From the NCBI GenBank assembly GCA_012510495.1, contig JAAZHX010000162.1, positions 1 through 48,582 of the forward strand: 48,582 nucleotides of DNA, read 5' to 3'. The notes beneath the pieces are model-generated. The model did no database searches, was not told the origin of the DNA, and worked only from the letters and a program-made list of their open reading frames with translations. Numbering within the stretch: the first letter of the stretch is position 1; each line of letters opens with the position of its first letter. The position numbers and the translations under genes are program-made. This document shows, piece after piece, positions 10,868 to 19,085 of this stretch. Origin of the DNA: Smithella sp. Lineage in GTDB: Bacteria; Desulfobacterota; Syntrophia; Syntrophales; Smithellaceae.

Positions 10868-11239
10868 ATGCAATTTACTTTTGCCCACAACAATTTCAAT
10901 GTGCTGGATCTGGAGAAAAGTCTGGCTTTTTACAGGGAAGCCCTGCAACTGAAAGAGATTCGACGCTATGAGCCGCCGGACGGCAGTTTCATTCTGGTCT
11001 ATCTGGGAGACGGCCGGACGCCTCATTCACTGGAATTGACCTGGATGAAAGACCGCACACAGCCCTATGATCTGGGAGACAATGAATTTCATCTGGCCTT
11101 CCGGGTGGATGACTTTGCCGCCGCCCATGCGCTGCATGAAACAATGGGTTGTATCTGTTTTGAAAACAAAGCAATGGGAATTTATTTCATCAACGATCCG
11201 GATGATTACTGGCTTGAAATCATTCCCCCAAAGCGGTGA
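10868..11239 (+). CDS. VOC (glyoxalase I-like) protein
   Basis: A 123-residue vicinal-oxygen-chelate protein. The N-terminal half has HNNFNVLDLEKSLAFYREAL with the first metal-ligand histidine; the second half has FHLAFRVDDFAAAHALHE and ends DPDDYWLEIIPPKR with the last glutamate. The order matches lactoylglutathione lyase (GloA), which detoxifies methylglyoxal, though other VOC enzymes share the layout. It follows the aldehyde-reducing alcohol dehydrogenase, so aldehyde handling is a fair inference. An AGGATGAGG site precedes the ATG. It converges with dctM, whose stop is 12 bases away. Confidence 0.85.
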   Translation: MQFTFAHNNFNVLDLEKSLAFYREALQLKEIRRYEPPDGSFILVYLGDGRTPHSLELTWMKDRTQPYDLGDNEFHLAFRVDDFAAAHALHETMGCICFENKAMGIYFINDPDDYWLEIIPPKR

Positions 11240-11250
11240 TGGCGCATTTC

Positions 11251-12552
11251 CTATCTCAGCATCTGCGGCAGGAAGGTCGCAATCTGCGGAAAGATTATCA
11301 ATAAGACCGCCAGCGCAATCATCGCGTAGAGCATGTGCAGAGAGCCTTTGAAGACAATGTGAAGCGGCACGTCGCGGGCCACGCCTGCCACCACGTAGGC
11401 ATTGATGCCGACCGGCGGTGTGATTACGCCCATTTCTGCAACGACGACGATGATCACCCCGAACCAGATCGGGTCAAACCCCAGGGTGAGGACGACCGGA
11501 TAAAAAATGGGGATCGTCAGCATGATCATGGCCAGTGAATCCATCAGGCAGCCGAGGAATAAATAGATGATAATGATGAAGCCCATGATTGCCATCGGAG
11601 GGAGCTGCAGGCCGGAAACGAAAGTCCCGATGTCCGCCGGAATGCGGGTCACGGCCAGAAAATGACCAAAAACCGTGGCGCCGGCAACCACGACAAAAAT
11701 CATGCAGGAGATGCGTGTCGTGTCGTAAAGCGCGTTTTGAAACCCTTTCCAGCTTACATGACGTCCGATGAGCGCGATTATGATTGTGCCAAAAGCGCCC
11801 ACTCCCGCCGCTTCCGTCGGCGTGAAAAAACCGGCAAACAGACCTCCCATCACCAGTATGAATAAGAGCATTGTTTCGATAAGCCCTGATAATGATTTAA
11901 TTTTTTCTTTCAGTGAACTTCTGGGACCCCGCGGTCCAATTTCAGGACGAAAGTATGTCCAAAGTAAAATGGAAATGACAAAAAAACAGGAAAGCAAAAT
12001 CCCCGGAATAACGCCGGCCATGAAGAGTTCGCCGATGGACTGCTCGGTCATGATGCCGTAAATAATAAAGATCGTGCTGGGAGGAATAAGGATGCCCAGG
12101 CTGCCTCCGGCTGCGACTACGCCGGTGGCCAGCGCCGGGTCGTACTTGTATTTTTTCATTTCCGGAAGCGCCACGGAGGCCATTGTGGCAGCCGTCGCGC
12201 TGGTGGAGCCGCAGACGGCGGAGAAGCCCGCGCAGGCGCCGATCGTGGCAATGGCCAGGCCGCCCGGCAGGTGACCGAAAAATTTATGTGCCGCATTGAA
12301 CAGACGGCCGCTGATGCCCGAATGAAAGGCAACCTGACCCATGAGGACGAACAAGGGGATCACCGTCAGATTATACGAACTGAACGTGGAATAAAAATCG
12401 CGAATCACCAGGTTGGAGGCGGCGCTCCAGGAAACCAGCGCGCCAAATCCCAGGTAGCCGACCAGGGCCATGACAAATCCCACGGGCATCCGCAAAAACA
12501 TCAGGAGAATCAGCGCGGCAAAGCCGATCAGTCCGGCCGTAGTGGGAGTCAT
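11251..12552 (-). CDS. dctM: TRAP transporter large permease DctM
   Basis: The 433-residue membrane protein has about twelve hydrophobic segments and the DctM/TRAP-M hallmarks: LMFLRMPVGFVMALVGYLGF near the N-terminus, GSTSATAATMASVALPEM, GILIPPSTIFIIYGI, and VITPPVGINAYVVAG near the C-terminus. It forms the ion-driven translocation channel of a tripartite periplasmic transporter for carboxylate-type substrates. Its start overlaps the dctQ stop by four bases (ATGA), which indicates translational coupling. Confidence 0.95.
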   Translation of the reverse strand: MTPTTAGLIGFAALILLMFLRMPVGFVMALVGYLGFGALVSWSAASNLVIRDFYSTFSSYNLTVIPLFVLMGQVAFHSGISGRLFNAAHKFFGHLPGGLAIATIGACAGFSAVCGSTSATAATMASVALPEMKKYKYDPALATGVVAAGGSLGILIPPSTIFIIYGIMTEQSIGELFMAGVIPGILLSCFFVISILLWTYFRPEIGPRGPRSSLKEKIKSLSGLIETMLLFILVMGGLFAGFFTPTEAAGVGAFGTIIIALIGRHVSWKGFQNALYDTTRISCMIFVVVAGATVFGHFLAVTRIPADIGTFVSGLQLPPMAIMGFIIIIYLFLGCLMDSLAMIMLTIPIFYPVVLTLGFDPIWFGVIIVVVAEMGVITPPVGINAYVVAGVARDVPLHIVFKGSLHMLYAMIALAVLLIIFPQIATFLPQMLR

Positions 12553-13037
12553 GCGTCAAGCGTCCTTTGCGCGGATTTGATGAAGTCGGCGACCAGCAGC
12601 AGGGACAGCAGAGCGCAACCGGCGGCGATGCCGAGGATGAAGGGATAGGGCGGTATCTGCAGCGTGAGGGAGACTTCGCCGCTTTTCCTGATGTCCAGCG
12701 CGTAGAGAACCGCCTGGCAGGCGATGACGCCGAAAAACAGCGCGCCGATCAGGTTGCAGAGGCTTACAATGGCCAGCTGTGCGCGCTGAGGCAGTTTTTC
12801 CACCAGGATCTCCACGGCGATATGCCCTTTTTCCATGGAGGTGAACGCCAGGGCAAAGGACACGACGATGGTTCCCAGAAATCCCACCAGTTCATAAGCG
12901 CCGGGGATGGGCTTGCCCAGCAGGCGTAAAAAAACATCCGCCGCGGACAACAGCATCATGGCGATAACGGCTGCGCAGGACAGAAGGTTGAACCCTCTGC
13001 CTGCGCGCGTCAGATATTTTACCGGACTGAGCATCAA
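12549..13037 (-). CDS. dctQ: TRAP transporter small permease DctQ
   Basis: A 162-residue protein with four membrane segments and the DctQ pattern: RAGRGFNLLSCAAVIAMM, DVFLRLLGKPIPGAYELVGF, and AFTSMEKGHIAVEILVEKLP. It is the small membrane subunit that pairs with DctM. It lies eight bases after dctP and overlaps dctM by four bases, so the three genes form a tight dctP-dctQ-dctM operon. Confidence 0.93.
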   Translation of the reverse strand: MMLSPVKYLTRAGRGFNLLSCAAVIAMMLLSAADVFLRLLGKPIPGAYELVGFLGTIVVSFALAFTSMEKGHIAVEILVEKLPQRAQLAIVSLCNLIGALFFGVIACQAVLYALDIRKSGEVSLTLQIPPYPFILGIAAGCALLSLLLVADFIKSAQRTLDA

Positions 13038-13045
13038 TCGGCCTC

Positions 13046-14074
13046 TTATTTTTTAGCCCCGGAGTATTTTTTAATCAAAAGCTCCACTTCGGCGACAGCC
13101 TGCCTGCCCGGCAAACCTTTGCTTTCGGCACTCTGGATGTAACTTTCGGCCACCGGTTTGACGACCGCCTTCCACCGGGCCTGCTCTGCCGCAGACAGCT
13201 TGATGACTTTGTTGCCCAGCTCGGCGGAGAATTTGTATCCTTCATCATCCGCATCGTCCCAGGCCTTGCCGGCCACGGTAATCCATTCCTGGCTTACGTC
13301 GTCAAACACTTTCTGCACGTCACGGGGCAGGGAATCCCATTTTTTTCTGTTCATGACGACGAACATGGCGGTGGTGTAACCAATATTGGCGCAGTCGGTC
13401 GTGTATTTGATGACCTGCGCCTGTTTCCACCCCTTTAAGGTTTCCATGGGGGCCAGCGTGCCCTGCACAACGCCTTTTTGCAGCGCTTCATAGGTGCCGC
13501 CTTGCGGCATGGCCACGGAGACGCCGCCCAGCATTTCCACGATTTTGGCGGAAAGCCCGGTGGATCTGATTTTCATGCCTTTGATGTCCGCCATCGTCCG
13601 GACGGGCTTCTGGGTATGCAGCAGCCCCGGGCCGTGTGCGTGTAGGTACAGAACTTTGACGTCGTCGAGTTCTTTGGGCTTCATCTTTTTCGCGAAGTCA
13701 TTGGCCACCAGGGTGGCAACCATACCGCTGGGATAGCCCATCGGCAGATCGAGCGCTTCCAGAAGCGGAAGACGGCCGCGGGTATAGGCAAAACAGGACA
13801 TACCGATGTCGGAAATTCCCTTCACGACGCCGTCGAAACACTGATCGGCCGGGGTCAGCGAACCGCCGGCGAAAATGTTGATCTTTACTTTGCCCCCGGT
13901 TCGTTTTTCGATTTCCTTCGCCCAGGCGTCGCCGGCTTTCGCCTGCGCGTGGGTCGCCGGGAAAAAGATGCTGTAGGTCAGGGTTGTCTGCGCCAGAACG
14001 CCGGAACTGTGCCCCAGAACAAATAATATGGCACACAGCAGTGAAATAGTTACTGAAAAGATTCTCTTTTTCAT
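13046..14074 (-). CDS. dctP: TRAP transporter substrate-binding protein DctP
   Basis: A periplasmic solute-binding protein of 342 residues when started at the ATG at 14074, which has GGAGG nine bases upstream; an in-frame upstream ATG has none. A signal peptide (about residues 1-28, ending VLAQ) precedes the mature domain. The segment GMKIRSTGLSAKIVEMLGG holds the conserved Arg that clamps the substrate carboxylate, followed by MPQGGTYEALQKGVVQG, typical of DctP. The ligand is probably an organic acid, not identifiable from sequence. It is transcribed from a consensus promoter after a structured leader. Confidence 0.94.
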   Translation of the reverse strand: MKKRIFSVTISLLCAILFVLGHSSGVLAQTTLTYSIFFPATHAQAKAGDAWAKEIEKRTGGKVKINIFAGGSLTPADQCFDGVVKGISDIGMSCFAYTRGRLPLLEALDLPMGYPSGMVATLVANDFAKKMKPKELDDVKVLYLHAHGPGLLHTQKPVRTMADIKGMKIRSTGLSAKIVEMLGGVSVAMPQGGTYEALQKGVVQGTLAPMETLKGWKQAQVIKYTTDCANIGYTTAMFVVMNRKKWDSLPRDVQKVFDDVSQEWITVAGKAWDDADDEGYKFSAELGNKVIKLSAAEQARWKAVVKPVAESYIQSAESKGLPGRQAVAEVELLIKKYSGAKK

Positions 14075-14160
14075 TTGGTTTGTTCCTCCAAATTTTTTGT
14101 TTTTCAAAACAAAAAAACATGTTCCAAGTGTTGCAGTTGATGCTGGTTTTGGATTTTCGC

Positions 14161-14216
14161 TGATGCTTTCAGAAAAGCCTGCTTACCTCGTGAAGGACCA
14201 GGGCAAGCAGGCATCA
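14161..14216 (-). promoter_or_regulatory. Stem-loop in the dctP leader
   Basis: In the roughly 220-base untranslated leader between the promoter at 14299-14327 and dctP, GCCTGCTT (14177-14184) pairs with AAGCAGGC (14205-14212). An outer pair, TGATGC (14161-14166) and GCATCA (14211-14216), overlaps it by two bases, so the two could compete. No known riboswitch class was recognised. Confidence 0.4.
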
Positions 14217-14298
14217 ATACATGTAGGTATAGTAAGGCGAGGATTTAATTGTGGAAAACATATGCATACCGGTTCCTGTAACGATGTATTATTGTGAG

Positions 14299-14327
14299 CT
14301 AATATGTGATTTAACCGGCTGTGTCAA
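14299..14327 (-). promoter_or_regulatory. Sigma-70-type promoter for dctPQM
   Basis: On the minus strand a perfect TTGACA (14327-14322) and TATTAG (14304-14299) are 17 bases apart. It lies just past the stop of the small coiled-coil gene and points into the dctP leader. Confidence 0.7.
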
Positions 14328-14352
14328 GATGTATTTATCTGCGGAGCTGAAT

Positions 14353-14649
14353 TCAGCTTTGCTTTTTTTCATCTTTCAACCGGTCCAACTCATCTTTGTA
14401 GCGTTCGGCCTGCGCTTTGGCCGATTCAATTTCTTCCCTGGCTTTCTCCAATTCTTCATTTTGCCGCTGTCTTTCTTCCCGTGTTTTGTCCTGAATATCA
14501 TCAAAACCGACATAGACGGCCAGAGCGCCTCCCAGAAAAAGAAAGATGGGCAACGCGCCCCGAAGAATGGCCAGGAAATCAGGCCACCAGAAAATCAGGC
14601 TGATCAGTCCGATGGCCGCGGCAACGATGCCTCCCAGCAGCAAAGACAT
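14353..14649 (-). CDS. Small membrane protein with C-terminal coiled coil
   Basis: A 98-residue protein: two membrane segments (about residues 4-21 and 30-48, with a FWWPDFLAILRG turn between) followed by a highly charged helix (residues 52-96, DKTREERQRQNEELEKA...) that should form a coiled coil in the cytoplasm. GGAGGG precedes the ATG. I do not recognise the family. It is upstream of dctP on the same strand but separated by a promoter, so it is probably an independent unit, divergent from hisI. Confidence 0.75.
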   Translation of the reverse strand: MSLLLGGIVAAAIGLISLIFWWPDFLAILRGALPIFLFLGGALAVYVGFDDIQDKTREERQRQNEELEKAREEIESAKAQAERYKDELDRLKDEKKQS

Positions 14650-14767
14650 AGCTAATCCCTCCGGGTAAACAAATTTGAATCGTTTTCGTCCACTTTCACG
14701 GCTTTTTTATCATGAATAAAAAAGTTAGGCAAGCCGGAAATAGATGAGCGGTAAGACAAGATTTTAC

Positions 14768-14796
14768 TTGATTTAATGGCATTCATCCATTAGATA
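14768..14796 (+). promoter_or_regulatory. Candidate promoter of the histidine operon
   Basis: TTGATT (14768-14773) and TAGATA (14791-14796) are separated by 17 bases, about 50 bases before hisI. No histidine-rich leader peptide or attenuator was seen. Confidence 0.5.
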
Positions 14797-14846
14797 AAAT
14801 AATTTCATAAAGGTGGCAGATTAATGCACCCACAGGGAAGGGACTG

Positions 14847-15221
14847 ATGATAGAGCCAAACTTTAATAAAACGGACGGATTGATTCCGGCCATTGTACAG
14901 GACGCTGAAACAAAGGACATTTTAATGCTGGCCTACATGAACCGAGCCTCCTGGGAGGCGACGCTGCAATCCGGGAAGGCGACTTTCTGGAGTCGTTCCC
15001 GGCAAAAACTGTGGCTGAAAGGCGAAAGCTCCGGCCATGTTCAGATGGTCAAGGATATTTTTATCGATTGCGATGAAGACACTTTGCTGCTTCAGGTGGA
15101 ACAAGTGGGCGGGGCGGCCTGCCACACGGGGCATCGTTCATGTTTTTTCCGCAGGCGCGAAGGCGGCGATTTCGTTGTAGTCGGCAAGAGGGTTTTTGAT
15201 CCCGGGGAAGTGTACAAATGA
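14847..15221 (+). CDS. hisI: Phosphoribosyl-AMP cyclohydrolase HisI
   Basis: It hydrolyses the purine ring of phosphoribosyl-AMP, the third step of histidine synthesis. The 124-residue single-domain form (no fused HisE) has [26 protein letters not shown], the metal-binding [13 protein letters not shown] and the [12 protein letters not shown] zinc motif. Its stop overlaps the hisG start in ATGA, so the two are coupled. It is the first gene of a long plus-strand cluster. Confidence 0.96.
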   Translation: MIEPNFNKTDGLIPAIVQDAETKDILMLAYMNRASWEATLQSGKATFWSRSRQKLWLKGESSGHVQMVKDIFIDCDEDTLLLQVEQVGGAACHTGHRSCFFRRREGGDFVVVGKRVFDPGEVYK

Positions 15222-16090
15222 ATGTTTTGAAATTGGGCATCCCGAAAGGGAGTTTGGAAAAAAATACTGTTGATTTGTTTCAGAAAGCCGGTTGGCGGAT
15301 TACCTATGACAGCCGCAGCTATTTTCCGGATATTGACGATCCGGACATTTCCTGCGCGCTGATCCGGGCTCAGGAAATGTCCCGCTACATCGAAAGCGGC
15401 CATCTGGATCTGGGTCTGACCGGCATCGACTGGATTATGGAAAACAATTCCGATGTGGTGGGGGTGCAGGATCTGATCTACTCCAAGGTTTCCACGCGTC
15501 AGGCGCGCTGGGTGCTGGTGGTGCGGGACGATTCGCCGATCCGTTCCATCGAGGACATGGAAGGCAGGCGCATCTCGACGGAGCTGGTCAACTTCACCAG
15601 AAAATATTTCGCCGAAAAGAAGATCGGGGTCAGTGTGGAGTTTTCCTGGGGCGCGACCGAGGCGAAAGTCGTCGATGGTCTGGTGGACGCTGTCGTGGAA
15701 GTTACGGAAACGGGATCTACCATCCGGGCCAACAAGCTCAGGATCGTGCAAGAGCTGATGAAAACCAACACCCGGCTGATCGCCAACCGCGCGGCTTGGA
15801 ACGATCCCTGGAAGAGAAAAAAAATCGAGCAGATCCGGACGCTCCTGACCGGGTCGCTTCTGGCGATGGGCAAGGTTGGCATCAAACTGAATGTTTCCAA
15901 AACCGATCTGGATCGTGTCATGAAGCTTTTGCCGTCGCTGAAAGCCCCGACCATTTCCAGTCTCTATTCCGAGGAATGGTTCGCCATTGAATCCGTCGTC
16001 GATACGGGAGTGGTGCGGGATTTGATCCCACGGCTTTTGGAAGCGGGAGCGCAGGGCATCATCGAGTATCCCTTGAATAAAGTCATCTAA
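15218..16090 (+). CDS. hisG: ATP phosphoribosyltransferase HisG (long form)
   Basis: It condenses ATP with PRPP, the committed step of histidine synthesis. The 290-residue length and the C-terminal regulatory segment ([21 protein letters not shown]) show the long, hexameric form that is feedback-inhibited by histidine and needs no HisZ. The PRPP loop is in the segment [18 protein letters not shown]. It overlaps hisI by four bases and precedes hisB by 14. Confidence 0.96.
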   Translation: MNVLKLGIPKGSLEKNTVDLFQKAGWRITYDSRSYFPDIDDPDISCALIRAQEMSRYIESGHLDLGLTGIDWIMENNSDVVGVQDLIYSKVSTRQARWVLVVRDDSPIRSIEDMEGRRISTELVNFTRKYFAEKKIGVSVEFSWGATEAKVVDGLVDAVVEVTETGSTIRANKLRIVQELMKTNTRLIANRAAWNDPWKRKKIEQIRTLLTGSLLAMGKVGIKLNVSKTDLDRVMKLLPSLKAPTISSLYSEEWFAIESVVDTGVVRDLIPRLLEAGAQGIIEYPLNKVI

Positions 16091-16104
16091 TCCGGAGGGC
16101 AGCC

Positions 16105-16692
16105 ATGGCCAGAAAGGCAAAGATCGTCCGTAAAACAACAGAAACCGATATCACGCTGAAAATTGATTTGGATCAATCCGCCGGCAGCAGGATCGATACC
16201 ACCATTCCCTTTTTGAACCACATGCTGGAGCTGTTTGCCCGCCACGGTCAGTTCAAGCTGTTTGTCAAGAGCAAAGGCGACACGGAAATCGACGATCATC
16301 ATCTGGTGGAAGACCTGGGGATTTGTCTGGGACAGGCGCTGGGACAGGCGCTGGGTAAAAAGATGGGCATTCAGCGCTACGGTTCGGCGTCCGTTCCGAT
16401 GGACGAGAGTCTGTGCCGCGTGGACATGGACATCTGCGGCCGTCCCTATCTGATTTACAAGGTCCGGTATGAACGCAGAAAAATCGGCGGATTTGATCCC
16501 GCGCTGGTCAAAGAGTTTTTCAAGGCCTTCACGGATCACAGCGGCATTACCCTGCATATTACCCTGGAATACGGCAGCAACAGTCATCATATCATCGAGG
16601 CTGTCTTCAAGGCGTTTGCCCGGTCGCTCAGGCAGGCGGTGAACATCCATCCGGAAATTTCAGGCGTTCTGTCCACCAAAGGAACGCTTTGA
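16105..16692 (+). CDS. hisB: Imidazoleglycerol-phosphate dehydratase HisB
   Basis: It removes water from imidazole glycerol phosphate. The 195-residue monofunctional form carries the manganese-binding pairs: DTTIPFLNHMLELFARHG, DDHHLVEDLGI, DHSGITLHI and SNSHHIIEAVFKAFARSL. CCGGAGG precedes the ATG. The usual hisH gene is not next to it; a lipoprotein-like gene sits between hisB and hisA instead. Confidence 0.97.
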   Translation: MARKAKIVRKTTETDITLKIDLDQSAGSRIDTTIPFLNHMLELFARHGQFKLFVKSKGDTEIDDHHLVEDLGICLGQALGQALGKKMGIQRYGSASVPMDESLCRVDMDICGRPYLIYKVRYERRKIGGFDPALVKEFFKAFTDHSGITLHITLEYGSNSHHIIEAVFKAFARSLRQAVNIHPEISGVLSTKGTL

Positions 16693-16711
16693 AGGAAAGA
16701 TCAGGCGTCTT

Positions 16712-17398
16712 GTGTTGCAAAACAGATTTCCGATAAAAAGCGTCGGTTGCACCCTGTGGCTTTTGGGCCTCTTCATTTTTTTCTCCGGCGTCCTTCATGC
16801 GCAGGAAGAGCCGGGGTCCGTCGAAAAAAACGTGACGCGCATCGCGGTCATTCCTTTTCAGGCGGTGCTGCCGGAAGAACCATCTTCCACTGTTCAATGC
16901 CCGATTTGCGGCAGCGTAAATTCCAGCGGAAGTATTGCCAAAGGAACAGAAAGAATGCTTGAAGAAATGGTGACCGATAAACTGAGGGACTACAAGAACG
17001 TGGACATCATTCCCCGGGAAAAAGTGGCGGGTGTTTATCGGCTGGTATCGACGGTTCTCCGCAAACAGCCTTTGCTGCAGACTTTCCGGGAAACCGGAAG
17101 CGAACTGAACGCCGATATCCTGGTGGCGGGGTTTGTCTATCGCTGCCGGGAAAGAGTGGGCTACGATTATTCCGTGGAACGCCCCGCGGCGGTGGCTTTT
17201 GAAATTCATCTGGTTGCCGTCGGCGACGGCCGCCTCCTCTGGCGGGGTATTTTTGACAAAACGCAAAAATCTCTGATGGAAGATGTTTTTCAGGCGCCTT
17301 CCTTCTTCAAGGGCGGTGCAAAGTGGCTGACGGCGCGCCAGTTGACAAAGCTGGGAGTTGACGATATTTTCAAGACCTTTCCCGGCTTTGAACGCTGA
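16712..17398 (+). CDS. Exported protein of unknown function, TolB-N/CsgG-like pattern
   Basis: About 228 residues, starting at GTG 16712 (TTG 16715 is an alternative; AAGGA is some 15 bases upstream). A signal peptide covers about residues 1-30 (LWLLGLFIFFSGVLHAQ). The mature part begins RIAVIPFQAV, contains a CPICGS motif, then ERMLEEMVTDKLRDY..VDIIPREKV and NADILVAGFVYRCRE, a layout seen in periplasmic proteins related to TolB N-terminal, FlgT or CsgG domains. It is not a histidine enzyme, yet sits between hisB and hisA on the same strand. A role in the envelope is inferred. Confidence 0.6.
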   Translation: MLQNRFPIKSVGCTLWLLGLFIFFSGVLHAQEEPGSVEKNVTRIAVIPFQAVLPEEPSSTVQCPICGSVNSSGSIAKGTERMLEEMVTDKLRDYKNVDIIPREKVAGVYRLVSTVLRKQPLLQTFRETGSELNADILVAGFVYRCRERVGYDYSVERPAAVAFEIHLVAVGDGRLLWRGIFDKTQKSLMEDVFQAPSFFKGGAKWLTARQLTKLGVDDIFKTFPGFER

Positions 17399-17473
17399 CG
17401 GCAAAAAGCTTCGGATGCATGCGGTGTCCCGCTCGATATTTGATCTACCGGTTCTGCGAAGGAGTCCGACAAG

Positions 17474-18205
17474 GTGTTAATTATTCCGGCGGTCGATGTA
17501 AAAAACGGCCAATGCGTACGGCTGGCGCAGGGCGATTTTAACAGGGTAACGGTTTACGCCGAAAATCCAGTGGACATGGCCAGGCTCTGGGTTCAAAAAG
17601 GAGCGCAAAGGATTCATCTGGTGGATCTGGACGGCTCCGTCGCCGGGTTGCCCAAAAACGCACCGGTTCTTGTCGAAATTGCGAAATCCGTTCCGGTGCC
17701 GGTGGAAGTTGGTGGCGGCATCCGCAGCATGGAAACCGTCAACTACTATTTGGAAAACGGCGTGTCAAGCGTGATTCTGGGGACGTCGGCCATTCAGGAT
17801 GAAGCGTTTGTCCGGACGGCCGCCCGGACCCATCGGGGGAAAATTATCCTGGGGATCGACGCGCTTGCGGGTAAGGTGGCCGTCCGCGGCTGGACGGAAA
17901 AGACCGGCCAAAATGCCATCGAACTGGCCGAGCGTTATGTCCATGACGGAATCCAGGCCATTGTTTATACGGATATTTCACGCGACGGCATGGAGACGGG
18001 CGTCAATGTGGAGCAGACCCGGGCCCTGGCGAAAGCCGTCAACATTCCGGTCATCGCGTCGGGCGGGGTGGCTTCACTTGCCGATATCGACGCCCTGCTC
18101 GCCGTCCAGGACTGTTCTTTTTACGGTGTGATTGTCGGCCGCGCGCTTTACACGGGCGCCATCGCTCTGGAAGACGCGATCGCGAGGACACAGCAGGTTT
18201 CATAA
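17474..18205 (+). CDS. hisA: ProFAR isomerase HisA
   Basis: It opens the sugar ring of ProFAR in histidine synthesis. This is a 243-residue (beta/alpha)8 barrel starting at GTG 17474, with AAGGAG ten bases upstream. The N-terminal IIPAVDVKNGQCVRL carries the catalytic Asp; VDLDGSVAG, EVGGGIRS, YTDISRDGMETG (second Asp) and IASGGVAS complete the phosphate and substrate sites. The two-fold internal repeat of HisA/HisF is visible. hinT follows 21 bases downstream. hisF and hisH are not in the window. Confidence 0.95.
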   Translation: MLIIPAVDVKNGQCVRLAQGDFNRVTVYAENPVDMARLWVQKGAQRIHLVDLDGSVAGLPKNAPVLVEIAKSVPVPVEVGGGIRSMETVNYYLENGVSSVILGTSAIQDEAFVRTAARTHRGKIILGIDALAGKVAVRGWTEKTGQNAIELAERYVHDGIQAIVYTDISRDGMETGVNVEQTRALAKAVNIPVIASGGVASLADIDALLAVQDCSFYGVIVGRALYTGAIALEDAIARTQQVS

Positions 18206-18226
18206 AATCGGAAGGAGGAAAAACAG

Positions 18227-18568
18227 GTGGCAGAGTGCATATTTTGTAAAATCATCAAGGGAGACATTCCTTCCAAAAAAGTTTACGAAGACGACGCTGT
18301 CCTGGCTTTTGACGATATCAGCCCCATGGCTCCGGTGCATGTCGTCATCATTCCCAAAAAACATATTGCGACCTTTCTGGAGATCGATCCAAATGAGGAT
18401 ATTATAGGAAGATTGATGGCCGCCGCACAGCAGGTTGCTAAAATGAAACAGGTGGCCGACAGCGGATTCCGTCTGGCGATCAACTGCAACGCCGACGGGG
18501 GGCAGGTCGTCTTTCATCTGCACATGCATCTGCTGGGAGGCAGAAAACTGGAAGATCAGCTGGGATAA
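18227..18568 (+). CDS. hinT: HIT-family purine nucleoside phosphoramidase (HinT type)
   Basis: The 113-residue protein starts at GTG 18227 behind GGAGG. AECIFCKIIKGDIPSKKVYEDD and ALAFDDISPMAPVH are classic HinT, with the first zinc-type cysteines present, and the histidine triad HLHMHLLGG is near the C-terminus. Family members hydrolyse AMP-lysine or other adenosine phosphoramidates. It lies in the his-dnaG cluster with short gaps on both sides. Confidence 0.94.
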   Translation: MAECIFCKIIKGDIPSKKVYEDDAVLAFDDISPMAPVHVVIIPKKHIATFLEIDPNEDIIGRLMAAAQQVAKMKQVADSGFRLAINCNADGGQVVFHLHMHLLGGRKLEDQLG

Positions 18569-18585
18569 GACTGAGGTAAATGCTT

Positions 18586-19032
18586 ATGGATATTCAGACC
18601 AGATTAAACGAAGACATGGTAACGGCGGCGAAGGCCAAAGACAAAATCCGGTTGTCGGCGATTCGCCTGCTGAAAACAGCGCTCCACAACAAGGAAATAG
18701 ACCTGATGCGGCCGCTCAACGAGACGGAAACGATGCAGATCCTGTCCGGGCTGGTCAAGCAGCGGAAAGATTCCATCGAACAGTTCGCCAAAGGGGGCAG
18801 GCCCGATCTGGTGGAAAAGGAGGAAGCGGAACTGAAAATCCTGCAGGATTTCATGCCCGCGCAAATGTCGGATGAAGAAGTGGAAGTGCTCATTAAAAAG
18901 GCGATTGCCGACGTGGGCGCCGTGTCCGTCAAGGATATGGGCAAAGTGATGAAGGCGCTGATGCCGCAGATTACCGGCAAGGCGGACGGGAAGACCGCCG
19001 GTGAAAAGGTGAAAGCGCTTCTGTCGCAATAA
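18586..19032 (+). CDS. yqeY: YqeY/GatB-like domain protein
   Basis: A 148-residue helical protein of the YqeY family, which shares the tail domain of the GatB amidotransferase subunit and is often found just ahead of dnaG. Typical segments are IQTRLNEDMVTAAKAKDKIRLSAIRLLKTAL near the N-terminus and DMGKVMKALMPQITGKADGK near the end. The ATG at 18586 has GAGG nine bases upstream; an ATG six bases earlier is too close to that site. The biochemical role is not settled; tRNA-related binding has been suggested for the domain. Confidence 0.9.
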   Translation: MDIQTRLNEDMVTAAKAKDKIRLSAIRLLKTALHNKEIDLMRPLNETETMQILSGLVKQRKDSIEQFAKGGRPDLVEKEEAELKILQDFMPAQMSDEEVEVLIKKAIADVGAVSVKDMGKVMKALMPQITGKADGKTAGEKVKALLSQ

Positions 19033-19085
19033 AACGCGTTCCCGGCGACAGGGACTAAAAAACAAAACTGGCCAGGCGATCATTC

